Assembly (NCBI GenBank): GCA_031277685.1
Contig: JAITLV010000131.1
Location: 124,001 to 188,000 of the forward strand
Reading direction: 5' to 3'
Source: Sphingobacterium sp.
GTDB taxonomy: Bacteria; Bacteroidota; Bacteroidia; Sphingobacteriales; Sphingobacteriaceae
DNA length: 64,000 nt
A program made the position numbers and the translations under genes. Within the stretch, counting starts at the first letter, position 1. Each line of letters starts with the position of its first letter. Positions 9,201-18,249 of the stretch are shown here, in pieces. The notes below the pieces were generated by a model. It made no database searches and had not been told where the DNA came from. It was given only the letters and a program-made list of their open reading frames with translations.

Positions 9201-12076
9201 CGGCCATTCTTCCAGCTGAATACTTTTGTATCCAATTTCTGCGCAGCGCGCTCACGTAGCAAAACTAACTTTCCGGCATTTTTTACATCAGTCTGCATCG
9301 TGATAGTAACCTGATCACCGATTTTGTAGTTGTTTTTATCCAACTGGTAGGAGAAAAACTCCTGCTCACTTAATTTCTTATCTTTAGATCGGTATAAATT
9401 GATATAGCTGACAGCACGTACTGTATCCCCTTGCTGTATGCTGATCGCTTCAATTTGATATCGGCCCCAATCAAATTGAAGTGAGTCCAATAGGATCTTA
9501 CTCGTATCTGCATGATCAAAATCATACGTAGCTATTTTTGTCTTTTTCTCTTCTTTTTGCAGCAAGATTGGATCAAAATAAAAAGGAAAATACTTACTAT
9601 AAAGATCTGTTGAAAGGAGGTGGTACTCTGCTTGTGTAAAGCTTTGTTGATAGTCATCTGTGAGCGGAACCGTTGCCTGTTCCATTTTGTAAATATTAAC
9701 CTTTCCACCGAACTTCAAAGGGAAACCGTTCTGATTCTGTTTTAAGACAGTGATGGTTTGCCATTTTTTCTCTTCCAGGAGATTTGGCACCTGAATCTGG
9801 AGTTGCCATGGCCGGGATGAATAAACATAACTACCAGAAGCCCCCTGCATCTCCCCGGTTTGATTGACCACTTCTGCCTGGTACACTAATACGTAGTCCT
9901 TCAAGCCCGCAAATTGACGATCCGCCAATGGAACACGAATTGTAAAGTTTCCTTTTGTGTCGACCGTTGTTGTAGAATCACTATGGACGATATCCTTCCC
10001 TGCTTTGGCATCATAAAAAGATACTTTATAGCTAACAGCCGCACCAATAAGTGAGACTCCGGCCAAGCTCTCTGCTTTGCCAATAAATACCGCAGTATCT
10101 TTTGCGGTATATGTCGACTTATTGGGCTCAAAGGTAACCTCGAATGTTGGCCGTTTATATTCTTCAACCTGGAAATAACGTTGGTCAAGCTGTTTGCTCC
10201 CATGAAAAACCAATAGGTTATAATTTCCATTCAACGCTTTTGATGGGAGTTTAAAACTCGCATGTACAGAGCCGAATAGATTCGTGGTCAAATTTAGGGA
10301 ATCGATCTTCTGGCGGTTGGCATCCTGAAGATACACCTTAATAGCTTGTCTTTCCAAGATCTTTCCTTGCTGTATATGATCATCATAAAGAATAGTTTTA
10401 AAATAAATAGTCTGTCCAGGTCGATAGATTGCCCTATCCAACAAACTAAGTGCACGTGTATTTTTCCCCTTATTTTCCTCATCAGCTGAAACTAAACGAT
10501 TTTGGGAATAGACGTAATGCGGATTTTCCAAGGGAATAAGCGATTTTTCTCCAGGCAGCAACAGCGCTTGTTTAAGTCGATAGACCCGGTCTTCGGAATA
10601 GTTCAATTGTTGACTGAACTCACCTGCAGCATTGGTCTTTACTTGAGCGATCAGTTTAGGAGGAGCTTTATCTTCCAATTGGTACAAGGCAAACTTTTCA
10701 TTTGCATAAGGACTCCCCGTCTTTCTGTTTAACAACGAACCGCTATAGACAAACTCTTTTTTTGGTTTTACATCAATATTTCCAGAAACAAAAGCATCGG
10801 AAATGATCAACCGCGATACGGCTACATCCTGATCTTGACCATTATCTTGAAAGGACTTATTCGTACTAACCAAGATCGTATAGCTTCCGGCTTTAAGCGG
10901 ATTAATTTTATAAATGGTATGATGACTTCCATAATCATTAAAGGCTTTCAAGGACACTTCTTCCTCATATACAAGTGGCGCATCAACAGTGGTCTGAAAA
11001 CTTACAGAATCATATTTTACTGTATAGCTCTTCACAGTCTTGGGCGTCTGGCTGGTATTGTACACCCGAATGCACAGGTTTCCTGCATTCGTATGATGAA
11101 TCTGCAGCGGCACATATTCATCCGTTGGCGCTGTTTGCTTATGGATTAGTGCAACAGAAACCTTTCTTATCTCCTGCGCCAAATTAGCCACATTCGAGAT
11201 CCAGGGTGATGTTGGATATTCTTTTGACGCTTGATCAAGATAAGTAATCGCAGTAGTTTTCTTCCCAATATCATTGAAACTCATTGCCAAGCGATAAAAT
11301 AAGAATGCATTATAATTACTCTTGTTTAATTGCATGCTTTTCAGGTAGTCTCCTGCCCTTGCTTCAATATTATCCCATTTCCAATCGTAAGACATCATGT
11401 AGCTGCCTGCATCTTGATAATTGTTCCGCATATTGATCGCAGACAATTGTGCTTTAAGTTTATCTTTATTGACAGCAGAGGTATCCTTTAACGTATTCAA
11501 AAAATCCAGGTACTGGTAGCTTAGAAAATGGTATAGTGTCGGATTCAAACTGAGGTTTTTTGTTTCAACGAATAAATCCTTCCATTTTGTTATAGGTTCC
11601 GAACTTAAACCATTTACGTCTGAAATTGACCTACGAAAAATTGAATCAATCAGCTGTATTTTTCCCTTTGCGTCTTTTGCCACGAACGCATTCTGGCTTT
11701 TACTTGCATATTGATTAATATTGGAAAATAAGTAAAGTGCATAAAAGTTTTGAAGCACTGCCTTCGTTAACTTTTCAGAACGCTGAATATTACTTTCGAA
11801 ATGTTTCTGGATAAGTAGAAAAGAGGAATCACTCGGTTGATTTACCTCCAACACTTTGCTCTCAGCCAAAAATGCGCGCAGCCATTCGGCATGATTTCCC
11901 GAACCTCGGGCCTCTGCTTTAATATCGGCCAACAAGGGTAAGGTCTGTTTATAGTTCTTAATGGCGATGAGTCTTTCCACCTCATTCCACTTTGTGATCG
12001 TTTTTTTTGGATTAAGGTCCTGTGAAAATCCCCAGGTTGGCAAAAAAGCCAACAGCAACAAAATGTATTTCCTCAT
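6215..12076 (-). CDS. Bacterial alpha-2-macroglobulin family protein with intact thioester motif
   Basis: This is a very large exported protein (1953 residues from the ATG at 12076). The longer open frame adds 22 residues but hides the signal peptide MRKYILLLLAFLPTWGFSQ, so 12076 is preferred. Residues 20-330 form a helical, TPR-like region. Macroglobulin beta domains follow, including the MG2-like LDRAIYRPGQTIYFKTILYDD. A variable region rich in Ala/Glu/Met may be the bait. The A2M core reads FYPNLYTDESGHITFEFDTPEALTKWKL. The thioester motif C1445-N-E-Q then opens the alpha/alpha-toroid domain. Macroglobulins trap proteases by bait cleavage and covalent thioester linkage. In many bacteria they pair with penicillin-binding protein 1C; no pbpC lies nearby. 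The gene is monocistronic. Confidence 0.9.
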   Translation of the reverse strand: MRKYILLLLAFLPTWGFSQDLNPKKTITKWNEVERLIAIKNYKQTLPLLADIKAEARGSGNHAEWLRAFLAESKVLEVNQPSDSSFLLIQKHFESNIQRSEKLTKAVLQNFYALYLFSNINQYASKSQNAFVAKDAKGKIQLIDSIFRRSISDVNGLSSEPITKWKDLFVETKNLSLNPTLYHFLSYQYLDFLNTLKDTSAVNKDKLKAQLSAINMRNNYQDAGSYMMSYDWKWDNIEARAGDYLKSMQLNKSNYNAFLFYRLAMSFNDIGKKTTAITYLDQASKEYPTSPWISNVANLAQEIRKVSVALIHKQTAPTDEYVPLQIHHTNAGNLCIRVYNTSQTPKTVKSYTVKYDSVSFQTTVDAPLVYEEEVSLKAFNDYGSHHTIYKINPLKAGSYTILVSTNKSFQDNGQDQDVAVSRLIISDAFVSGNIDVKPKKEFVYSGSLLNRKTGSPYANEKFALYQLEDKAPPKLIAQVKTNAAGEFSQQLNYSEDRVYRLKQALLLPGEKSLIPLENPHYVYSQNRLVSADEENKGKNTRALSLLDRAIYRPGQTIYFKTILYDDHIQQGKILERQAIKVYLQDANRQKIDSLNLTTNLFGSVHASFKLPSKALNGNYNLLVFHGSKQLDQRYFQVEEYKRPTFEVTFEPNKSTYTAKDTAVFIGKAESLAGVSLIGAAVSYKVSFYDAKAGKDIVHSDSTTTVDTKGNFTIRVPLADRQFAGLKDYVLVYQAEVVNQTGEMQGASGSYVYSSRPWQLQIQVPNLLEEKKWQTITVLKQNQNGFPLKFGGKVNIYKMEQATVPLTDDYQQSFTQAEYHLLSTDLYSKYFPFYFDPILLQKEEKKTKIATYDFDHADTSKILLDSLQFDWGRYQIEAISIQQGDTVRAVSYINLYRSKDKKLSEQEFFSYQLDKNNYKIGDQVTITMQTDVKNAGKLVLLRERAAQKLDTKVFSWKNGRIVYQFVLDEKDIVGQLQLNALFLAHNQMTLSPIVIPISNPNKALTIQTKTFRDKITPGQKEKWSFTIKQEDKAIPTEVLATMYDASLDAFASNTFSSFQLRYPYYPRANYYYMMISFRQQANSWSRFTASSDGLYVDNNRDPIYNYDLLSSRSGYFGNSSEQDNTYNDLIDEQAYRAVSRMYDELRDPGLRREVRIRGLATAAKQSRPSPAAALLYEPVAEARAENMESMTVSADEFGMGAIETDQSMRAAADQLKQIQVRANLQETAFFYPNLYTDESGHITFEFDTPEALTKWKLLLFAHAKNLASATETYFTQTQKQLMVRPNISRYFRSNDQITIKAQIQNLTKEYIQGTTKIELIDPRNNQVVSTAFQVDSALKNFGVAASNNTTVEWRLKIPAEYPTIQIRIVAAGNEFSDGEIVEIPVLPNKILVTDSEKITLKAGEFKVYTLKGNAKDNLMGRVQVQSNPILEVLSALDYLKNYPYECNEQLSSKWFGLKMAQYLQSHYPAVTDYFKRLDVDSKKGRLEENSSLDEFKKEEMPWLRNIQGDDERLKAIAVFFNADIQSEISIVEQKIKNNQSKDGSFSWFDGGQANIEISIRMLEIIGKVLYLDRNLINNDMRGLASKLTQYLDHEPAIFSSKANVDLGIDYLYARRYWTAFNPLPQDSLQLLQRKLVSSSLSSAGRSAGMAAKAWIVSQIFGQSTQSMEIKNRLDQEAIVDVEKGTYWKSNLNQYNKISLQSYLVEAYKLNDPAKLNQVTQWIYYNKQVSHWYSTWMTVDAVYALLLANNPKDFITKNTVRISVNREEAVLSNTILGEVSKQLTKVDLQTDMAIQIQNQNNRIISGSIVHQYFADLDQVKTSTNALSVQKIYLVERKGQWVESKEAKLGERIKVRITVINDDPIQYVHLKDSRPAGVEPVYSPSGYQWRKGYYFSLKDASTNYFMDRLSKGKSSYEYEVKANNVGIFNSGITTVACMYDPAVNARSSNVILTIVP

Positions 12077-12231
12077 AAAATATGATGCTAAATATCTATT
12101 AAAGATCCTAATTTTTTCCGAAAGGATGCAGCAAATACGCACTTTCCATAAGTTTAAAAAAAAATAATTACCCCGCGCTAGTTAGATCTTACTTAAGCTA
12201 TTTTATTTATCTTTACGGTAAAATACAATAC

Positions 12232-13035
12232 ATGGCTTATTTAAAATTTTCCATCAAGCTCCTATTGCTAGTCATTGTCTTTTCGGCTTGCCAGAATAAA
12301 GCAGCAAATTCATCTTCAAAAAAACAGCTTGTATCCGTGGATACAAGTGTATCTGTTCAGCAAAAGCAGGTCCAGGCAACACAACCAGTGGCTGCAATAT
12401 CAGCTTCCACTCCGACAGATTCGATGATTGACGGCCATGTTTTGATCCCTTTTGCCTATCGGGTCTGGGATGATAATCATGTGTCTAAAGTAATTAATAG
12501 CAACTGGATGGAATTACATCGCAAAAATGGAAAATACCATGTGGCAAAAGCACAATATAGCATCGTTTATGCAAAAGAGGAACCCTGTTCGGGTTTGCCT
12601 ACTGAAACCATAAATCCGAAGAATGATGTCTTGGTATTTTGTAATATACCAGCCATACAGGCCGGCGCTGTTGATAGTATTGCGTTTCCGAGTAAGATTA
12701 TTTCCCCTAAAAAGGTTTTCGAGTTTAACTATAAAGATGATCGTTATAAATTAGTTGCTTCAGGTATTGAATTTTATAAAGATGAAAACCAGGACAATCC
12801 CAACACAAAATATACCTTAAAACTTTTTGTTAATGGCCAGTATATACGGACATTGATTGACCAATCTGCCTATCACGACACAGCAACGGAACTTGAGTTT
12901 ATAGGCGATCTTGATCGGGATGGAAAATTGGACTTTGTTATCGCTAGTCCGCGTGATTATGAAGAGTCAAGAACAATCATTATTTTATCAACTCAACAGT
13001 ATCCTTTTGTTGGCACGGTACAATTCGACTGCTAA
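12232..13035 (+). CDS. Lipoprotein of unknown function with a calcium-loop-like DxDxDG motif
   Basis: The 267-residue product starts with a lipoprotein signal (lipobox VFSAC20), followed by a low-complexity Ser/Gln/Thr linker to about residue 65. The folded part ends with DLDRDGKLDFVIASPRDY. That is a FG-GAP/EF-hand-like DxDxDG loop of the kind found in surface proteins that read out dissolved or bound calcium. The gene is divergent from the macroglobulin gene and stands alone. No family is recognised beyond this. Confidence 0.7.
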   Translation: MAYLKFSIKLLLLVIVFSACQNKAANSSSKKQLVSVDTSVSVQQKQVQATQPVAAISASTPTDSMIDGHVLIPFAYRVWDDNHVSKVINSNWMELHRKNGKYHVAKAQYSIVYAKEEPCSGLPTETINPKNDVLVFCNIPAIQAGAVDSIAFPSKIISPKKVFEFNYKDDRYKLVASGIEFYKDENQDNPNTKYTLKLFVNGQYIRTLIDQSAYHDTATELEFIGDLDRDGKLDFVIASPRDYEESRTIIILSTQQYPFVGTVQFDC

Positions 13036-13041
13036 CGGTTT

Positions 13042-13295
13042 TTAAATTGTTTCGACGATTAAGAATTTACTTTTACTGTTATCATGGATTTTTATATACG
13101 CGAATAAGCATTGATTCATGTTAACAGTAGCCACAGCATCATATTTCGACAAGGTATACATATAATTCGATTCGTTTTGGTATCAAAAACAACACAGTCC
13201 ACTCCACCCGGCACATCAACATGCCGTTCATTGAGATCGTCCTTATTGGGCTTCTCCCGATGGATTAACAGAAAACGTCCATCCGTGAAGACCAT
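13042..13295 (-). pseudogene. Frameshifted small ORF (about 84 residues if restored), unknown function
   Basis: On the minus strand an ATG at 13295 opens a frame with coding character (MVFTDGRFLLIHREKP, then VDVPGGVDCVVFDT). This frame decays near 13170. The frame one base out carries on with equally protein-like sequence (YMYTLSKYDAVATVNMNQ, then SKSKFLIVETI) and stops with TAA at 13042-13044. Adding one A to the A4 run at 13175-13178 joins both halves into one protein. It is therefore a recent frameshift, a sequencing error, or a chance match. A stop codon directly precedes the ATG, so the original N-terminus could also be lost. No family is recognised. Confidence 0.4.
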
Positions 13296-13568
13296 TTATA
13301 AAAACAACCAAAATAAAGCCGTTATTTTTCTATATATTTAATAAATAATTCATATTCAGTTAATACTAGTTTCGTTACTTTATAATAGGATAATTCATGT
13401 AGTATACACTTTAATGTATCATTATGAAAACGATCAACTATTTTTTCCAACGAATTATTTTTCGGATTTTTTTGGGTCGATTCAGTTCATTCTATTCGCC
13501 ACTTAGATTCCATAAAAATTAATTTATACGCAGGCCAGATAAGTTGTCTGGCAACTATATTTCATTAA
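13296..13568. other. Leader region of the beta-glucosidase gene
   Basis: This AT-rich stretch contains no supported gene. It contains a perfect 6-bp inverted repeat GCCAGA-N7-TCTGGC at 13534-13552, 16 bp before the ATG of the GH1 gene. The repeat may act as an operator or as a leader hairpin close to the ribosome binding site. Confidence 0.4.
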
Positions 13569-14903
13569 ATGCATTTAACCAAAGCTGCCTTTGGCAACGA
13601 TTTTATATGGGGAGTTTCTACCGCCGCTTATCAAATCGAAGGGGCACATGATCAACATGGTAAGGGTCCTTCTATTTGGGATATCTTCGTAAAAAAGAGA
13701 AACCGGATATTTCAAAATCAACACGGCGATCACGCTTGTGATTTCTACAACCGCTATATGCAGGATCTGGCTTTAATGCGAGCGATGCATATTCCAAACT
13801 ACCGATTTTCGTTATCCTGGAGCCGTATTTTACCGGACGGAATTGGGAAGTCTAATCCTTTGGGAATGGATTTTTACGATCGTCTGATTGATCTTTCGTT
13901 AGAATTGGGAATCACGCCTTGGGTGACTTTATACCACTGGGATTTACCACATGCTTTGGAAAAAAAAGGCGGCTGGGTAAACCGTGATGTCAACGCATGG
14001 TTTGGCGAATTTGTATCCACATGTGTCTCCCGCTATGGCGATCGTGTCAAGAATTGGATGGTACTTAACGAACCGACAGTATTTACTGCCGCAGGGTATT
14101 TTTTTGGTGTACATGCGCCGGAAAGAAAGGGGCTCGGCAACTTTCTTGCAGCTGCCCATCACGCCGCATTAGCCCAGGCAAACGGTGCCAGAATTATAAA
14201 ATCCTTGTTGCCGGACAGTTTAGTTGGAACAACATTTTCCTGTTCTCATGTAGAACCATTCACATCGCGGGAAAAAGATATGATCGCAGCAAAAAAAGCC
14301 GATGTCTTGCTCAATAGACTCTTTATTGAACCCTTATTGGGTATGGGATATCCAACACAGGAAATAAAAATTCTCAATCGAATCGAAAAATACATCAAAG
14401 ATAACGATGAAAACGAGCTAAAATTTGATATGGATTTTATCGGTATTCAAAATTATACCCGTGAGATGATCCGATATGCGATGTTTGTCCCCTATCTCCA
14501 GGCAAAGATTGTCAGCGCAAAGGAACGTAAAGTTGAAATGACCGAAATGAACTGGGAGGTCTATCCCGGTTCCATCTACCATATGTTAAAGAAATTTAGC
14601 GACTATCCAAACATGCCACCACTTATCGTGACTGAAAATGGTGCAGCTTTTAAAGACCAGATTACCGCTGGACAGGTTCATGACCCGAAACGACTGAGCT
14701 ATTTGCAAGAAGCAGTCCAGCATGTTTACAGAGCCAAACAAGAGGGAATCAATGTGAAAGGATATTTTGTCTGGACTTTCTTGGACAATTTTGAATGGGC
14801 GGAGGGCTATCGCCCGCGTTTTGGATTAGTATATGTCGATTTTCAGACCCAGCAACGCATTATAAAGTCTTCGGGACATTGGTATGCTGATTTTTTAAAA
14901 TAA
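13569..14903 (+). CDS. Family GH1 beta-glucosidase
   Basis: The 444-residue protein is full length for GH1 and has no signal peptide, so it should act in the cytoplasm on short beta-glucosides. It opens with the GH1 signature FGNDFIWGVSTAAYQIEGA. The acid/base is E168 in LNEPTV and the nucleophile is E356 in VTENGAAF. The sugar-binding FEWAEGYRPRFGL sits near the C-terminus. It hydrolyses terminal non-reducing beta-D-glucosyl residues. It may finish oligosaccharides made by the GH16 locus at 20-29.8 kb, but it is 9 kb away and not co-transcribed, so this is inference. It converges with the next gene, leaving only 3 bp. Confidence 0.93.
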   Translation: MHLTKAAFGNDFIWGVSTAAYQIEGAHDQHGKGPSIWDIFVKKRNRIFQNQHGDHACDFYNRYMQDLALMRAMHIPNYRFSLSWSRILPDGIGKSNPLGMDFYDRLIDLSLELGITPWVTLYHWDLPHALEKKGGWVNRDVNAWFGEFVSTCVSRYGDRVKNWMVLNEPTVFTAAGYFFGVHAPERKGLGNFLAAAHHAALAQANGARIIKSLLPDSLVGTTFSCSHVEPFTSREKDMIAAKKADVLLNRLFIEPLLGMGYPTQEIKILNRIEKYIKDNDENELKFDMDFIGIQNYTREMIRYAMFVPYLQAKIVSAKERKVEMTEMNWEVYPGSIYHMLKKFSDYPNMPPLIVTENGAAFKDQITAGQVHDPKRLSYLQEAVQHVYRAKQEGINVKGYFVWTFLDNFEWAEGYRPRFGLVYVDFQTQQRIIKSSGHWYADFLK

Positions 14904-14906
14904 ATC

Positions 14907-15728
14907 TTACTTATTTTCTGAACGGCGTTTCCATCTATTGACCAATGTCAACAGCAGCGGAATCAATAGGAAGGGTAATAATAAACTGATCATAGTCACG
15001 GCTGTATTTCGTCCGTTATCACCCAAAAAGTAAGCCGACAGTGAGCCTAACAGCACTGGAATACCAAAAACCAGGACTTTCACCCAGACAAATTCTGTCT
15101 CGCTCCGATAAATATCCTGCGTGGCAAGAGCCGACACTAATGCGCTATCCTTCGCATTGAAATATGCCAAAATCTGTGTTATTTCTGATCGAGTCAATTC
15201 TCGCGGTCGCAAAATTTCTCCTTTTACCACGATGAGCAAGCCTTGTTTATCCTGCTGAATGCTATCAATATCTTTTGTTTTAAAGTACTTTAAATACCCC
15301 ATTGGATTAAGAGCATATCCTTTATAATCACTTCCGGGAGAGAGACAGGAAAAATTATCCGCATTCAGGGAAAAAATAACATCGATATGATCATCCCGAA
15401 TAGCTGCTATGAAAGCTATGACGCCGTGAATACAACTTAGTGCGAGAAATTGAAGCATAAATATCCAAAAAGACAGCTGTAACAACCAGGATACGAGCAG
15501 CGCTAGAAGAACCAAAGCAATGGAAAACCATTTCAGATGTACGATCAGATTTATTTTGTGGTTCAGAAAATAGCTAGCAATCACGCACATAACGGAAAGC
15601 GTACCTGATTTCCACTCCCAAAAAATAGAAAGAAAACCTATGAAGAAAATAAGGCTATACAATACCAATGTGAAATAATCCCCACTTTTACCTATATTTT
15701 TTCGTTCGATCTGTATATGGTTTTTCAA
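14907..15728 (-). CDS. Integral membrane protein of unknown function
   Basis: The 273-residue product has about four hydrophobic segments in the first half (roughly 22-40, 42-60, 68-88, 90-110) and two near the end (about 215-235, 243-263). A soluble beta-rich part lies between them (KYFKTKDIDSIQQDKQGLLIVVKGEIL). That part is reminiscent of bacterial PH-like domains. A basic tail (NRWKRRSENK) suggests the C-terminus is inside. It is divergent from the two following small membrane proteins, which share the same hydrophobic-plus-PH-like style. No function can be assigned. Confidence 0.6.
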   Translation of the reverse strand: MKNHIQIERKNIGKSGDYFTLVLYSLIFFIGFLSIFWEWKSGTLSVMCVIASYFLNHKINLIVHLKWFSIALVLLALLVSWLLQLSFWIFMLQFLALSCIHGVIAFIAAIRDDHIDVIFSLNADNFSCLSPGSDYKGYALNPMGYLKYFKTKDIDSIQQDKQGLLIVVKGEILRPRELTRSEITQILAYFNAKDSALVSALATQDIYRSETEFVWVKVLVFGIPVLLGSLSAYFLGDNGRNTAVTMISLLLPFLLIPLLLTLVNRWKRRSENK

Positions 15729-15854
15729 GTTTCGGCTGTTTAAGAAGAAAGTATATTTTACTGTCCCTGTCTATATCATTAATTGGATAAAGATATTTAT
15801 ATTTATCCAATTAATGAATATTGATTCGAAAGATAGCGTATCTAAATTTGTCTT

Positions 15855-16370
15855 ATGAAGGCTTTCCAATTTAAATCACACAATGTTAAGAAAGGACTCA
15901 TCTTTGGATTTGTCTACCTGATTATTGTTTTTGTTATTTTCAGTGTTATATATGGCGGAATAAATGGAATGGCCGATGCGGCCAATAACTTTGGCTCCGC
16001 TAAAGGGCTTGGTTTTTTAGTCGCCATCATTGTAATAGGTCCATTGGTCGTGATATTACAACTAATCAATCCGAAAATAGAAGTGCTTATTGACCAAGAA
16101 CAGATTGTGATCAGGCAACGAAAAAAAATGGATCAGCAAGTCCTTTTAAAAGATATTCATGAAATGACAATAAACCAGTCTTTGGTAAATCAGCTACAGG
16201 TTTTTGGACCGGGGGGGCAGCTGCTTGTCAAGATCCACCCCCAGCATGATACACAGATCATCTATCAGATTGCAAACGAAATCGCAGGGCACAACAGTTT
16301 CCGACAAGAAAAAGGGACTAAAAAGATCTTTGGTAATCCTGTAGAAACCGTCACGTATACCAGAAAATAG
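15855..16370 (+). CDS. Small membrane protein with PH-like C-terminal domain, unknown function
   Basis: The 171-residue protein has two hydrophobic segments (about 14-35 and 52-75). A soluble domain follows, starting with NPKIEVLIDQEQIVIRQRKKMDQQVLLKDIHEM, which has the strand pattern of bacterial PH domains. It lies 35 bp before another small membrane protein on the same strand and is probably co-transcribed with it. The function is unknown. Confidence 0.6.
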   Translation: MKAFQFKSHNVKKGLIFGFVYLIIVFVIFSVIYGGINGMADAANNFGSAKGLGFLVAIIVIGPLVVILQLINPKIEVLIDQEQIVIRQRKKMDQQVLLKDIHEMTINQSLVNQLQVFGPGGQLLVKIHPQHDTQIIYQIANEIAGHNSFRQEKGTKKIFGNPVETVTYTRK

Positions 16371-16405
16371 TCGAATCTGACCATAATCGCCAATTATCTA
16401 TAATA

Positions 16406-16894
16406 ATGAAAGTATACTACCCCAATAATCAATGGACATTTTACATGATATCACCCTGCCTCATCTGGCTTGGACTTTGTTATTTTATAGTTGTTGAGCG
16501 TAATTTTTCCTTGATTTTTATAGGCTTAGCTTTATTTTCTTTCCTCTTCTTTTGCTATTGCCTTTACCAGAGATTTGAAACCAAATTAACGATTTATGCG
16601 GATCAGCTTAAACTCCGCCGAAACTTCCAACAAGCGCAATCCTTTCCCTACGGAGATCATGAATTTGTGATAGGTCCAACCTATGACACTTTTACCCAGC
16701 AGGTGTTTTCAAAAAAATATGCAGGTCGATCGCGTTATTTTTTTATCTACCCCTTGGATGAACAGGGAAATCGAATAAAAATGCTCTCCATCACACTAGA
16801 ATTGGACATCACCAAAGGTCAATACCGAAAAATCCAAAATGACTTAACCGAAAACTTAAAAAAAAATAGATTTACTGGCACATTTACGTTTTAA
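16406..16894 (+). CDS. Small membrane protein, unknown function
   Basis: The 162-residue product has two adjacent hydrophobic segments (about 10-28 and 33-52). A soluble region of about 100 residues follows, containing ETKLTIYADQLKLRRNFQQAQSFPY and beta-strand-like repeats. Its layout resembles that of the preceding gene. It converges with the gene at 16956-18056. No family is recognised. Confidence 0.55.
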   Translation: MKVYYPNNQWTFYMISPCLIWLGLCYFIVVERNFSLIFIGLALFSFLFFCYCLYQRFETKLTIYADQLKLRRNFQQAQSFPYGDHEFVIGPTYDTFTQQVFSKKYAGRSRYFFIYPLDEQGNRIKMLSITLELDITKGQYRKIQNDLTENLKKNRFTGTFTF

Positions 16895-16955
16895 CAACAA
16901 TAATGAAAACGTCATCGTTAGAAATAGATAGTTCATCTACACAGCCCAATCCCGA

Positions 16956-18056
16956 TCACCTCAGTTCCTGTAGTTCATGGCCAATTTTTTTATCAATAAA
17001 GGGATTCATTGGTGGAATTCCAAACCGAGCAATATCCAGCCAAAATTTGCTCGAATATTGGCTTTTTACCTCAAGCCAAAGACCTGAAGTAACCTGCTTC
17101 TTTAGATTCTTGAATTCTTCTTTTGTAATGAATCGACGTTCCTGGGTATAGAACTCGCTTAAAAAATCAAAGGGAACAAATTCAGATTTACTACCTCGCT
17201 TAATCGCTCCGACATTCATCGTTACTTTGCTGACTAATTTACTCAATTCAGGCTGTTCAAGACTTGTCGAACTGTAGTTTTCCATCGTCACCCCTGTATA
17301 TTGTTGTCCCTTTAGCTTAAAAAAGCTAACTGCTTTTTGGCTATTGGGTGGTATAACATCAAAATAAACCTGTACATCACCACGAGCAGTTTTTTGGACA
17401 TATCCTGTATTCAGATGACCAGTTTTAATAATTTTTCGGTCTTTGTCCTGAACCATGTTAAATTTTGAAGGAAGATCATTGACAACCGACTGTGCTTTCA
17501 TCCGCATCACATGTGGATTCCAGCTCCAAAAATTCCCCATCACTTCCCTAAAATTCTTAGAGGTAATCGAGTCCTCCAAGATCCTGTAATCTATAACCCG
17601 ATGATAGACCTTTCCTTTTCTATCTTTTAACGGAATATAATATTCAATGATTCCATCGTAAAAGTAACGTGTCCGTTTATTGAAAAAAGTGGTATTCCTA
17701 AAATATCCTTTCAAAATTAAATAATCATACTTGCTTTTATCGGCAATAGCGATCTCCTCGATCTTAATATGACGCGGCACTAATTTAACTAACTTTTCTT
17801 TGCGTAATTCTGCAAAAGATTCCTGATAATTGTCATAAGAAATATGTTGTAAAATAACCTTCGAATTGAGATTTTGCTTCAGGGAATCCATGAAGAACTC
17901 TCCTTTTGTGTTTGCTGCTCCCAGTAATATACCATCTTCACTGTAGATATTCACGAGAGGCACAGGTTCTCCGCTCAAACTATCGACAATACGGATCTGA
18001 GCAAATAGAACGTGACAACTAAGAAAACAGACTAAGAAAAATAATATTTTTGCCAT
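16956..18056 (-). CDS. Exported protein with carboxypeptidase-regulatory-like domain
   Basis: The 366-residue protein has a signal peptide (cleavage after LFAQ20). An N-terminal CarboxypepD_reg-like beta sandwich follows (about 21-95: IRIVDSLSGEPVPLVNIYSEDGILLGAANTKGEF). The rest is a basic, Lys/Arg-rich region unlike any family I recognise. In Bacteroidota such proteins sit in the periplasm or on the surface and are often annotated only by this domain. The gene stands alone. Its role is unknown. Confidence 0.65.
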   Translation of the reverse strand: MAKILFFLVCFLSCHVLFAQIRIVDSLSGEPVPLVNIYSEDGILLGAANTKGEFFMDSLKQNLNSKVILQHISYDNYQESFAELRKEKLVKLVPRHIKIEEIAIADKSKYDYLILKGYFRNTTFFNKRTRYFYDGIIEYYIPLKDRKGKVYHRVIDYRILEDSITSKNFREVMGNFWSWNPHVMRMKAQSVVNDLPSKFNMVQDKDRKIIKTGHLNTGYVQKTARGDVQVYFDVIPPNSQKAVSFFKLKGQQYTGVTMENYSSTSLEQPELSKLVSKVTMNVGAIKRGSKSEFVPFDFLSEFYTQERRFITKEEFKNLKKQVTSGLWLEVKSQYSSKFWLDIARFGIPPMNPFIDKKIGHELQELR

Positions 18057-18249
18057 AAATCAAATTATTACCCAAAATATAAAATAGTCATTAAAATAAC
18101 TATCAAAAATTGTTAAAGTATAGCCCAGAACGATAATCCATTATAGCAAATATAGTCTACTAGCTACCTTTTATAAGTGTTTTTTTGCCCTGTATCATCG
18201 TTCTCTATAAAGTTCTTTTTATATTTAGCCATGAATCTAGTGGTCTATT

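Noticed and set aside
13111..13341. 76-residue open frame on the plus strand after the lipoprotein gene
   Set aside because: It is antisense to the better-supported frameshifted ORF on the minus strand and has poor codon character.
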